DNA of 6,801 bases, from assembly GCA_033809415.1 (NCBI GenBank), contig JAPXLT010000255.1, forward strand, positions 1 through 6,801, read 5' to 3'. A model generated the notes under the pieces. That model saw nothing but the letters and a program-made list of their open reading frames with translations, was not told the origin of the DNA and searched no databases. The position numbers and the translations under genes are program-made. Source of the DNA: JAQVUB01 sp033809415 (GTDB lineage Bacteria > Verrucomicrobiota > Lentisphaeria > Oligosphaerales > Oligosphaeraceae). This document shows positions 1 through 6,051 of the stretch, one piece after another. The first letter of the stretch is position 1. Each line of letters opens with the position of its first letter.

Positions 1-110
1 TTGCCCCCTGGGTGGGTGGGGCTGGATGATTTCTGAACCACGGCGAAAACATAGTGCCGGAAAAGCGGAATTTCAAGAAAAATCATAAGAAGTCATGCAG
101 AAACATAGAA

Positions 111-142
111 AATCCTACAAAATCCTACAATTCCTAATCCTG
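111..142 (+). repeat. AATCCTACAA decamer tandem repeat
   Basis: Two perfect head-to-tail copies of the decamer AATCCTACAA lie at 111-120 and 121-130. A degenerate third unit follows (TTCCTAATCCTG, to 142). This is read directly from the sequence. Degenerate AATCCT-type strings like this occur between genes in many bacterial genomes, so it is probably a fragment of a dispersed intergenic repeat. No coding role is visible. Confidence 0.6.
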
Positions 143-174
143 AAACTTTGCATCCGTCTCCAAAACTTGTTTTT

Positions 175-246
175 ATGGACTAGGGACATGGACAAGAATG
201 GACGCTATGGACATCATGGACACAAATGGACACGTTTTTTATGGAC
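175..246 (+). repeat. ATGGAC degenerate tandem cluster (7 copies)
   Basis: The hexamer ATGGAC occurs seven times in 72 bp, starting at 175, 188, 198, 207, 216, 226 and 241, and a related ATGGAT starts at 250. The spacing is 13, 10, 9, 9, 10 and 15 nt. The regular 9-10 nt period across variable intervening bases marks a degenerate tandem repeat. Frames that run through it (for example one reading MDAMDIMD from 198) are by-products of the repeat. The longer string GGACATGGAC (184-193) recurs inverted at 437-446. Confidence 0.65.
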
Positions 247-371
247 AGGATGGATACGTGCAGCAGGTGACATTTTTTGCACCTGGGAGCGTTTGGGCGT
301 GGGAGGGCAAACATCAATCACAACCGGGACGGTTGCGCTACTTTTTAAACCGCGTGCAATCCCATCACTCG

Positions 372-429
372 AAGCAGCAACCCCTATAAAATTTTCGTGT
401 CTTTTCGTGTCTTTTCGTTGTTAAAAAAT
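372..429 (+). repeat. TTTTCGTGTC dispersed repeat, copy 1
   Basis: The core runs from TATAAA (385) to TTAAAAAAT (429). It contains three near-identical 10-nt units of CTTTTCGTGT type, the last changed to CTTTTCGTTG. It matches copy 2 (core 1936-1980) at 41 of 45 bases without gaps, and the similarity extends upstream through AAGCA-CAACCC. An inverted third copy lies at 3721-3767. All three are intergenic. Similar CGTGTCTTTTCGTG strings are, as I recall, common between genes of Lentisphaerae, Verrucomicrobia and some other phyla; this was not checked here. Confidence 0.8.
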
Positions 430-450
430 AGTCTGTGTCCATGTCCTGAT

Positions 451-490
451 ATAACAAAAACGCCCGCTCGGCGGGGTTGCCGTGCGGGCG
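451..490 (-). terminator. Rho-independent terminator of the leftward gene
   Basis: A strong GC-rich stem pairs CGCCCGC (461-467) with GCGGGCG (484-490). After one T-T mismatch it continues with CGGC (469-472) and GCCG (479-482) around a 6-nt loop. Read on the minus strand, the stem is followed at once by TTTTTGTTAT (complement of 451-460), the expected U-tract. It lies about 50 nt past the stop codon of the minus-strand gene that ends at 539. On the plus strand the hairpin is followed by AATTGTG, so it should act in one direction only. Confidence 0.85.
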
Positions 491-498
491 AATTGTGT

Positions 499-515
499 GC
501 TGCTGAATCAGCAGC
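499..515 (-). other. Short perfect stem-loop in the 3' untranslated region
   Basis: GCTGCTG (499-505) and CAGCAGC (509-515) form a 7-bp perfect stem with a 3-nt loop, about 23 nt after the stop codon of the leftward gene and just before its terminator. There is no adjacent T-run, so it is not a terminator itself. It may protect the 3' end of the message or be a protein-binding palindrome; neither can be decided from sequence. Confidence 0.4.
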
Positions 516-538
516 CATATTGCGAGTGTTTCACCGGA

Positions 539-1399
539 TTACATTGCAAAGAGGTTTGAATGTTCCGTTTTGACGGTCTGGAAGTTTTCCGGTGTGATCA
601 GCAGGTAGCGTTTGTCAAATGCTTCCTTGGCGTTTTTGGGAATGGGTTTGTCATCATAGATGGCTTTGGGGTTGTAAGTGACTGCCGCCACTGCAACCGG
701 TGCAATCGAGGCCTGCTTGTCACCAGCCGCGAAAAGCTTCGCCATGGTCATCGTGTCACCACCGACCAAAACGATTTTTTTGCCGGCCATGCTTTTCATG
801 ACCGAGAGGACATTGCCAGTGCTGGGAATGCCAATCAGGGTGATGAAGATATCATAGCTGTCCTTGGCAGGCAGAATTTCAGCCAATTTTTCAGCGGTGA
901 ACCACATTTCCATCGGCTCCATCATATCATCCATCGGCATCATCTCACCATCCGGCCCGGCAACAGGCTCTTTTTTCTCTTTGACTGGCATTTTCGGAGA
1001 GATTTCGGAGACGATGGTCAGTTTGTTGGCGAGACCTTGCTTGAGGCCTTCGAGGATGGGGTCTTCGCGTTGGATCGGGGCGCCATACATGTCAAAGCGC
1101 AGCATGGGGTCTACCATGACAACGACTTTCGAGCCGGCGAATTTGTCGGCGAGGTATTTGCCCAGTTCGCGGGTTTGTATGCGTTGATATTCGATTTCGC
1201 GATCTCTGGCTTCTTTCATATCGTCGCCGGCGATCGTCCGCTTGATACCCCAGAGGGCGGCGATGATGGCAATAATCGCGCCGCAGATGGCGAGAGGCTG
1301 CCCCCAGACAGCACCGCCCTTCGATTTGTTCATGCCTACAATTGCAATAATTGCGCCGATCGCCATGATTAGTACACGAATGATTGTCGATGTTTCCAT
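539..1399 (-). CDS. Hypothetical membrane-anchored protein with Met-rich loop
   Basis: I do not recognise this 286-residue protein. Two hydrophobic helices are visible near the N-terminus (about residues 6-22 and 33-51), joined by a short glycine/lysine-rich turn. A charged helical stretch follows (about 58-88, DDMKEARDREIEYQ), then a soluble domain of about 200 residues. That domain has alternating beta-like segments (KVVVMVDP at 91-98, DIFITLIG at 183-190, KKIVLVGGD at 207-215) typical of an alpha/beta fold. Between them lies a Lys/Glu/Pro linker and a Met-rich acidic segment with seven Met at 153-165. No catalytic motif is evident. The start is supported by GAAGGA (complement of 1410-1415) 10 nt upstream of ATG. 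The gene ends in TAA and has its own terminator at 451-490. Long antisense frames over it are His/Phe-rich shadows, while this frame has the balanced composition of a real protein. Confidence 0.8.
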   Translation of the reverse strand: METSTIIRVLIMAIGAIIAIVGMNKSKGGAVWGQPLAICGAIIAIIAALWGIKRTIAGDDMKEARDREIEYQRIQTRELGKYLADKFAGSKVVVMVDPMLRFDMYGAPIQREDPILEGLKQGLANKLTIVSEISPKMPVKEKKEPVAGPDGEMMPMDDMMEPMEMWFTAEKLAEILPAKDSYDIFITLIGIPSTGNVLSVMKSMAGKKIVLVGGDTMTMAKLFAAGDKQASIAPVAVAAVTYNPKAIYDDKPIPKNAKEAFDKRYLLITPENFQTVKTEHSNLFAM

Positions 1400-1409
1400 T
1401 TTTTCAGCA

Positions 1410-1415
1410 TCCTTC
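1410..1415 (-). promoter_or_regulatory. Ribosome-binding site of the Met-rich-loop gene
   Basis: The minus strand reads TAGAAGGATGC here: GAAGGA is the Shine-Dalgarno sequence, 10 nt before the ATG at 1399-1397. It touches the TAG stop (1417-1415) of the small upstream frame, an arrangement seen in translationally coupled genes. The spacing is slightly long. An ATG also lies just after the SD (complement of 1409-1411), but it is out of frame with the gene. Confidence 0.5.
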
Positions 1416-1660
1416 TATTTGTTTACATACTTTCTCATCCACCAGTCAGAGACATTTTCAGAATATCCTGCCGGCACCCCAGAAACAAGATTGCAGAGAA
1501 GCAAGAAGATCGAGAAAAATATTTTTTGCCGGATTGCAGCGATGAGGTTTCCGAACCAGCCGGGCACCATCATAAAAGGCACTGCCTCGAGCAAACAGCA
1601 TTTCTCCCAGGTTTCTCTTTCTTCTCCAGAACAGCGAAGTCTCTTTCTAAAAAAAGACAT
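1415..1660 (-). CDS. Possible small hydrophobic protein, uncertain
   Basis: An 81-codon frame ends 15 nt before the Met-rich-loop gene on the same strand. Its second half has one clear hydrophobic stretch (about residues 47-63, KIFFSIFLLLCNLVSGV) and a polar tail ending SDWWMRKYVNK, which would fit a small membrane protein. The N-terminal 30 residues are charged and unconvincing, and the ATG at 1660 has no good ribosome-binding site. A start at the paired ATGs near codon 30 is preceded by GAGG at about 11 nt and would give a protein of about 52 residues. No family is recognised. It could equally be a gene remnant or chance. In favour are its stop overlapping the next gene's ribosome-binding site and its orientation. 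Confidence 0.3.
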   Translation of the reverse strand: MSFFRKRLRCSGEERETWEKCCLLEAVPFMMVPGWFGNLIAAIRQKIFFSIFLLLCNLVSGVPAGYSENVSDWWMRKYVNK

Positions 1661-1923
1661 CTCTAATTCAAATTACATCATCTTTTCATTTGGGCAAGTC
1701 ACAAAAACGAAAAAAGGCAAAAAAAAAGGATTTTTCTTGTTATTTAGTCAACATGGCATGACAAAAAAGGAAAAAGTCAAAAAACAAGTGTCGCCCAAAT
1801 TCGACAAAAAACATCTTCTGCCATTTGCTGATTCGTTTGGATTCCGATTCTATACGAAGGAAATCAAGTTTTGCGAAACCAGGCGCAATAGAACTGTCTA
1901 TATCCAGTCCGGCCGATCTGTCA
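1661..1923. other. AT-rich intergenic region without a supported gene
   Basis: This stretch between divergently oriented genes is strongly A-rich on the plus strand, with A-runs at about 1711-1727 and 1763-1783 separated by short T-runs. An 8-bp inverted repeat, ATTTGGGC (1688-1695) and GCCCAAAT (1793-1800), encloses the A-rich core, and CTTGTT/AACAAG arms lie inside it. A plus-strand frame crosses the region, but its product is a Lys/Phe/Ser-rich by-product of the A-runs. Promoters for the flanking genes probably lie here or in 1981-2068, but I could not identify well-spaced -35/-10 elements with confidence. Confidence 0.5.
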
Positions 1924-1980
1924 AAGCATCAACCCTATAAAAATTTCGTGCCTTTTTGTGTTTTTTCGTTGTTAAAAAAT
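1924..1980 (+). repeat. TTTTCGTGTC dispersed repeat, copy 2
   Basis: The core TATAAA...TTAAAAAAT (1936-1980) is 45 nt, the same length as copy 1, with four substitutions. The upstream AAGCATCAACCC also matches copy 1 (AAGCAGCAACCC). It sits about 100 nt before the start of the solute-binding protein gene, in the same orientation as that gene. Confidence 0.8.
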
Positions 1981-2068
1981 GTATCGTGTTCGGTAGGTCT
2001 GGGGAATTGCATTAGGGAAAAACGAAATTACCTTATTACAATGTTCATTTCAACGTAACGTAATTACC

Positions 2069-2075
2069 GGGAAGG
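2069..2075 (+). promoter_or_regulatory. Ribosome-binding site with short spacing
   Basis: GGGAAGG lies directly upstream of the ATG at 2079 with only three bases (CAT) between. The sequence is a good Shine-Dalgarno match, but the spacing is tight if AAGG pairs; pairing through GGGA gives about 6 nt. It still supports 2079 as the start, because the hydrophobic N-terminal segment begins immediately after it. Confidence 0.5.
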
Positions 2076-2078
2076 CAT

Positions 2079-3710
2079 ATGAGAAGACTGATATGGTATC
2101 TTTTGGCGCTGGCGCTTTTGCTGATCATGCCCATGCTGCTGCAAAAGAAGTCTGAAAAAATTGATCTTACAGCGGATCAGCTTGTCCTGGTATCGCCGCA
2201 CAACGAGTCCGTCCGATATGAAATCGAACAGGCTTTCCGGCAATATTACCATGAACTGACCGGGCGTAGGGTATCGTTGGACTGGCGCACAGTCGGCGGC
2301 ACCAGCGAAATCATCCGATATCTGACCAGTGCCTATACGGCAAACTTCCGGGATTTCTGGGTCAATGAAAAGGATCAGGAATGGAGCGAGGAGCTGGCGT
2401 TGGCTCTGCTGAACCCGAAGACTGCGCCGGATTCCCCGCACTGGGCGGCCCGGCAGGCATTTCTGCAAGGCAATATTGGCATTGGCATCGACCTGTTTTT
2501 CGGTGGCGGGCAATATGATTTTAACAAGCAGGCCAAGGCGGGTACTTTGGTGCCCTGCGGCGTCCGCGAGCGGCATCCGGAATGGTTCGAGGGGGAAAAG
2601 CCTGTGCTGGTGGAAAAGCTGGGCGGTGAAATCTGGTACGACAAGGATGACCGATACTACGGAGTATGCTTCTCGTCGTTCGGCATCTGTGTCAATGTGC
2701 ATCGCCTCGAACAACTTGGTTATGACTGCAGCGGAGGCTGTCCGCTGACCAGCTGGCGGCAGCTGGCTGATCCGCGCCTGATCAATGCGATCGGCCTGGC
2801 TGATCCCTCGAAAAGCGGTTCGATCAACAAATGCTTCGAGATGTTGATTCAACGTCAAATGCAGGATACCATGCTGAGCCTTCAGGACGAGCTGTCTGCC
2901 GGACGGCTCAGCAGGCAGCAGGCTCTTGACCAGGCGTGGGCGGATGCCATCAATCTGATTAAACAGATCGGCGGCAATGCCAGTTACCTGACCTTTTCCG
3001 CCAGCAAAGTCCCAGTCGATGCCGCTCATGGACAAATTGCCGCCGGCATGTGCATCGATTTCTATGGGCGCTCACAGGCCGAATGGGCCAACCGCCTGAA
3101 GGGAGAGATGCTGATGCTGTTCCAGACACCACCGGCGGCTTCGACGGTGTCGGCGGACCCCGTCGGCATCCTGCGTGGCGCACCCAACCCCGAACTGGCT
3201 CGCATCTTTGTCGATTTTCTGCTTAGCGAGCGTGGGCAGCGTCTGTGGAATTATCGTGCCGGCACTCCTGGCGGGCCGCAGAAATACACCTTGCACCGTC
3301 TGCCGGTGCGGCGGGACCTGTATACCGATCAGGATCGCCTGTACATGAGTGCGCCGGATGCGGACCCCTTCGGGCTGGCTGGCGCTTTCGAGTATCAGGG
3401 CGCCTGGACCGGGCCGTTGTTCGATGTGATGCGGATTCTGATCCGGGTCATGGTTATCGATTGTGAACGGGAATTGCGCCAGGCCTGGCGGGCTATTTGC
3501 GCCGCTGGAGGTCCGGAAAAAGTTCCAGCGGCCATGGAGGCATTCAACCAGCTCCCGTTTGCGCATCATCAGGCCGGCGACATTGCCAATGCTTTGCGCA
3601 ATGCGGAAGGGCAGGCCAATACAACCAGGGAGTGGGGCTTGTTTTTCAGAGCTCAGTTCCGGGAGGCTGCCCGCTTAGCGGAGAACTCAGCAAAAGATAC
3701 TGAATCTTGA
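2079..3710 (+). CDS. ABC-type solute-binding protein, iron(III)/polyamine-like
   Basis: This 543-residue periplasmic binding protein should capture a small ligand for an ABC importer. It begins with MRR and a hydrophobic helix (about residues 4-21), followed by QKKSEK with no AxA cleavage site and no lipobox cysteine, so it may stay anchored in the inner membrane. Visible motifs are VSPHNESVRYEIEQAF (38-53), GGTSEI (73-78), GIDLFFGGGQYDF (136-148), a hinge-like segment ending SSFGICVN (199-206), SWRQLADPRL (225-234), ADPSKSGS (241-248) and AAGMCIDFYG (321-330). The segment GAPNPELARIFVDFLLSERG (367-386) is a hallmark of iron(III)-type binding proteins. Typical members have about 340 residues; here there is an insertion at about 88-132 and about 150 extra C-terminal residues. 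I recall similar long proteins in Verrucomicrobia. No permease or ATPase gene is in the window, so the ligand is unknown. Confidence 0.85.
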   Translation: MRRLIWYLLALALLLIMPMLLQKKSEKIDLTADQLVLVSPHNESVRYEIEQAFRQYYHELTGRRVSLDWRTVGGTSEIIRYLTSAYTANFRDFWVNEKDQEWSEELALALLNPKTAPDSPHWAARQAFLQGNIGIGIDLFFGGGQYDFNKQAKAGTLVPCGVRERHPEWFEGEKPVLVEKLGGEIWYDKDDRYYGVCFSSFGICVNVHRLEQLGYDCSGGCPLTSWRQLADPRLINAIGLADPSKSGSINKCFEMLIQRQMQDTMLSLQDELSAGRLSRQQALDQAWADAINLIKQIGGNASYLTFSASKVPVDAAHGQIAAGMCIDFYGRSQAEWANRLKGEMLMLFQTPPAASTVSADPVGILRGAPNPELARIFVDFLLSERGQRLWNYRAGTPGGPQKYTLHRLPVRRDLYTDQDRLYMSAPDADPFGLAGAFEYQGAWTGPLFDVMRILIRVMVIDCERELRQAWRAICAAGGPEKVPAAMEAFNQLPFAHHQAGDIANALRNAEGQANTTREWGLFFRAQFREAARLAENSAKDTES

Positions 3711-3720
3711 GAGCATCGTC

Positions 3721-3767
3721 ATTTTTTTAACAACGAAAAGACACGAAAAGGCACGAAAGTTTTTATA
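3721..3767 (-). repeat. TTTTCGTGTC dispersed repeat, inverted copy 3
   Basis: On the minus strand this reads from TATAAAAAC, through the same CTTTTCGTGT-type decamers and GTTGTT, to the A-run. It matches copies 1 and 2 with one extra base near the TATAAA end and one extra A in the A-run. It fills most of the 84-bp gap between the solute-binding protein and potassium channel genes, so any read-through transcript would carry its complement. No hairpin terminator accompanies it. Confidence 0.8.
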
Positions 3768-3794
3768 TTGGAGCAGACTGAATCGGGATAGTGA

Positions 3795-6029
3795 ATGAAG
3801 AACCAGGGATCCATGTCGTCTGTGACTCGCATGCTGCTATTGCGCGGCATGTTTATCCGGCATGGTCTGTTATTAATCCTAAGCAGCTGCTTTCACATTA
3901 TCCTGCTTTTTCCGCAACAGCATAATCCGGATATTTTTGGCTCGGAAGGGATTTTGTTTTTCCCTTTCGAGTATTGGCTGAGCGGAACACTGCTGCTGGC
4001 CTGTGCAGGATTTCTGATTCACAGCATGTTGCGAATGTATCAGCATGCGCATGGCAAGGATTTATCCGGCATCTCGGGATTGAGCGATCTTTTCTATTTC
4101 AGCATTTTGCCTCTGCCGCTGTACCTGCTGACTTTTCCAGCTCATGTGTTTGCATCCTTGCTGGGACTCGGTGTCTGTGTGATCCAGGGGTATTATGTGG
4201 CCTTGTCCGGCACCGATGCCAAAGTCCGCCTGCAATCCCGGATTTTACGCCAGAGCCACCGCGAGAAGAAAATGGAGTTGCTGGTGACTCCGGAGCTGCT
4301 GCTGCTCTGCTTGATGGCTCTGACTGGACTCTTCATCTTGTTACTGCTGCGACTGACCAAGCCCTTCGAACAGGCTGGAATTCAGGCAAATATGCTGCTG
4401 ATTTATTCTTTGGCCAGCTTTTTGCTGATTTTCGCGCTCGAACTCAATCTTTTCCGATTCCTACTCCGGCAGGCCAAGGATTTTGCCGACCGGCAAACGG
4501 GATTTTCACGCTGCTGGTGTTTTCATCTGCTTCGCACTCTTCCTTCGAGTTTCTGGGCGGCGGCAATTATGTTGCTGCTATCGCTGGCAAGCCTGACACA
4601 GCCGGGCTGGCGAGGATTCTGCTACTGGGGAATCTTTCTGCATCAGTTTTTCGGCTATCTTTTTTTGCGTAGCGCTCTTGGACGTCCCAACCTGATCTGG
4701 AAATGGCTGCTGGAACATCCCGGGCAAATGCTGATCTCGAGCTTCCTGGTGCTGATTTTCTGCGGGGCTGCCTTCCTCAATCTGCCGATTTGCTCGAGTA
4801 CTGGTGAAAGCCTTGGCATACTGAACAGCCTATTTACTGCCACCAGCGCCGTCTGTGTGACGGGGCTGAGCGTGCTGGATATTCCGGAGGCGCTCAGCAT
4901 AACCGGGAAAGTGGCCTTGATAGTGCTGATTCAACTGGGAGGGCTGGGCATTATGTCGCTATCGACTTTCATTGCCATGTTGCTGGGGCGGAAACTGGGG
5001 CTGCTCGGCAACGCCGCCATGCGCCAGAGCGTCGGCGAAGAACATAGCCACCAGGCCAAAAAAATACTGTTCGTGATTGTTCTTGGGACTTTTGCCATCG
5101 AGACGGCAGGCGCCTTTCTGCTGACCTCTTTTTACCAGCGGACTTATGGCTGGGATTTACTGCGCAGTCTAGGCTATGGTGCCTTCATGAGCATCAGCGC
5201 TTTCTGCAATGCGGGGGTCTCACTGCATCCGAACAGTCTGATGGGTTTTGTCCAGGAGCCGTTTATCTTGCTGGTGCTTTCTGCCCTGCTGGTTACCGGC
5301 GGCCTTGGTTTTGCGGTGCTGGTCCATGTTTTCAAATGGGCTTTCGACCGCCGCAAATTGCCGCTGGGGGTATATGAACGCGTGGTGCTGCTGACCACCT
5401 TGCTGATTTACTGCTGCGGAATGCTTCTGTTCTACATTTTTGAACGTGAAGCACTGCTTAGCCCCTTGCCTTTTTCCGACCGCCTGTGCAATGCCTGGTT
5501 TCAGGCGGCCAGCCCGCGCACAGCAGGATTCAACAGCCTGGACTTGACGCAACTTCAGTCAAGTAGCCGTGTGCTGCTGATGCTGCTGATGTTTATCGGC
5601 GGCAACTCGGCGTCCACCGCCGGCGGCGTGAAGGTCGGAACCTTCGCATTAATGTGCATGACTCTGCGTGCGTGGCTGAAGGGTCAAAACCGGGTGGTGA
5701 TCGGTCGGCGCAGCATTTCATCGGGAATTATTCAGCAAGCCATTACCGTGATTCTGCTGACCGGCGGAATTGTTGTAGGAGGGACATTGCTGCTGGCGTT
5801 CCTGATGCCGCAGGCACCTCTCGAGGATGTGATTTTTGAAGTGGTCTCAGCCATTGGCACGGTTGGTTTGTCAACCGGATTGACTGGCAACTTGACTGTC
5901 AGCGGCAAGTGGCTGATCATTTTTCTGATGTTCCTGGGGAGGGTGGGACCGGTAACTTTCCTGCTGACATTGCGAACCGCCAAAACCGGCAATATCGACT
6001 ACCCGCCAACTAGATTCCTGATCGGATAA
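3795..6029 (+). CDS. TrkH/KtrB-type potassium channel subunit, long N-terminus
   Basis: This is the ion-conducting inner-membrane subunit of a Trk/Ktr potassium uptake system. The conserved core begins near residue 305 and has the four expected P-loops: TSAVCVTGLSVLD (350-362), ISAFCNAGVSL (467-477), SPRTAGFNSLDL (573-584) and SAIGTVGLSTGLT (685-697), each with its filter glycine (G357, G474, G578, G691). Also present are LGGLGIMSLS (381-390), the intramembrane loop IGGNSASTAGGVKV (601-614), LGRVGPVTF (714-722) and a typical C-terminal LIG. The protein has 744 residues against about 450-490 usual. The extra N-terminal 300 contain about seven or eight hydrophobic helices (near 23-41, 58-78, 98-115, 116-137, 163-187, 199-220, 250-267, 273-293). 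The start is uncertain: ATG at 3795 has a weak ribosome-binding site, while in-frame Met7 (3813) follows AGGGA. The gating subunit follows 22 bp downstream, indicating an operon. Confidence 0.92.
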   Translation: MKNQGSMSSVTRMLLLRGMFIRHGLLLILSSCFHIILLFPQQHNPDIFGSEGILFFPFEYWLSGTLLLACAGFLIHSMLRMYQHAHGKDLSGISGLSDLFYFSILPLPLYLLTFPAHVFASLLGLGVCVIQGYYVALSGTDAKVRLQSRILRQSHREKKMELLVTPELLLLCLMALTGLFILLLLRLTKPFEQAGIQANMLLIYSLASFLLIFALELNLFRFLLRQAKDFADRQTGFSRCWCFHLLRTLPSSFWAAAIMLLLSLASLTQPGWRGFCYWGIFLHQFFGYLFLRSALGRPNLIWKWLLEHPGQMLISSFLVLIFCGAAFLNLPICSSTGESLGILNSLFTATSAVCVTGLSVLDIPEALSITGKVALIVLIQLGGLGIMSLSTFIAMLLGRKLGLLGNAAMRQSVGEEHSHQAKKILFVIVLGTFAIETAGAFLLTSFYQRTYGWDLLRSLGYGAFMSISAFCNAGVSLHPNSLMGFVQEPFILLVLSALLVTGGLGFAVLVHVFKWAFDRRKLPLGVYERVVLLTTLLIYCCGMLLFYIFEREALLSPLPFSDRLCNAWFQAASPRTAGFNSLDLTQLQSSSRVLLMLLMFIGGNSASTAGGVKVGTFALMCMTLRAWLKGQNRVVIGRRSISSGIIQQAITVILLTGGIVVGGTLLLAFLMPQAPLEDVIFEVVSAIGTVGLSTGLTGNLTVSGKWLIIFLMFLGRVGPVTFLLTLRTAKTGNIDYPPTRFLIG
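3805..3809 (+). promoter_or_regulatory. Candidate ribosome-binding site for an alternative channel start
   Basis: AGGGA lies three bases before the in-frame ATG at 3813 (codon 7 of the annotated frame). The upstream ATG at 3795 has only CGGGATA about 5 nt before it. The short spacing resembles that of the solute-binding protein gene. The choice changes the protein by six residues only and no membrane helix is affected. Confidence 0.35.
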
Positions 6030-6038
6030 AAAACTGGT

Positions 6039-6045
6039 GGAAAGG
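6039..6045 (+). promoter_or_regulatory. Ribosome-binding site of the RCK subunit gene
   Basis: GGAAAGG is followed after 6 nt by the ATG at 6052. It lies in the 22-bp gap after the channel gene's TAA (6027-6029). This fixes the start, since the GxGxxG nucleotide-binding motif follows at the expected distance from that ATG. Confidence 0.65.
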
Positions 6046-6051
6046 CCTGTC

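Noticed and set aside
1..88. Possible 3' ends of an upstream gene (frames stopping at TGA 34-36 or TAA 86-88)
   Set aside because: Both fragments are too short to recognise (the first reads LPPGWVGLDDF), and neither frame nor strand can be preferred. The GAACCACGGCGAAAAC string near 34-50 also resembles intergenic repeat text.
264..285. Hairpin CAGGTG / CACCTG with a T-run
   Set aside because: The T-run lies in the 10-nt loop, not after the stem, and no gene ends nearby, so it is not a terminator.
95..424. 109-codon plus-strand frame through the left repeats
   Set aside because: It consists of translated repeat units (AATCCT, ATGGAC and CTTTTCGTGT) with an odd Trp/His-rich composition and no ribosome-binding site.
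560..1372. 270-codon plus-strand frame antisense to the Met-rich-loop gene
   Set aside because: It is a shadow of the minus-strand gene: rich in His, Phe and Asp with no domain, while the minus frame has membrane helices, a ribosome-binding site and a matching terminator.
1242..1940. 232-codon plus-strand frame
   Set aside because: It overlaps the minus-strand gene antisense and then runs through A-rich intergenic DNA and into repeat copy 2. The Lys/Phe/Ser composition reflects base composition and no ribosome-binding site is seen.
2007..2040. Promoter TTGCAT...TATTAC ahead of the solute-binding protein gene
   Set aside because: The spacing is about 21 nt and both boxes match consensus only partly, so it is too weak to annotate.
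2064..3035. 323-codon minus-strand frame
   Set aside because: It is antisense to the solute-binding protein gene, whose own frame has conserved family motifs throughout.
3711..3794. Riboswitch or terminator between the solute-binding protein and channel genes
   Set aside because: The 84-bp gap is mostly repeat copy 3. There is a T-run at 3722-3728 but no preceding stem, and no room for a c-di-AMP-type riboswitch.
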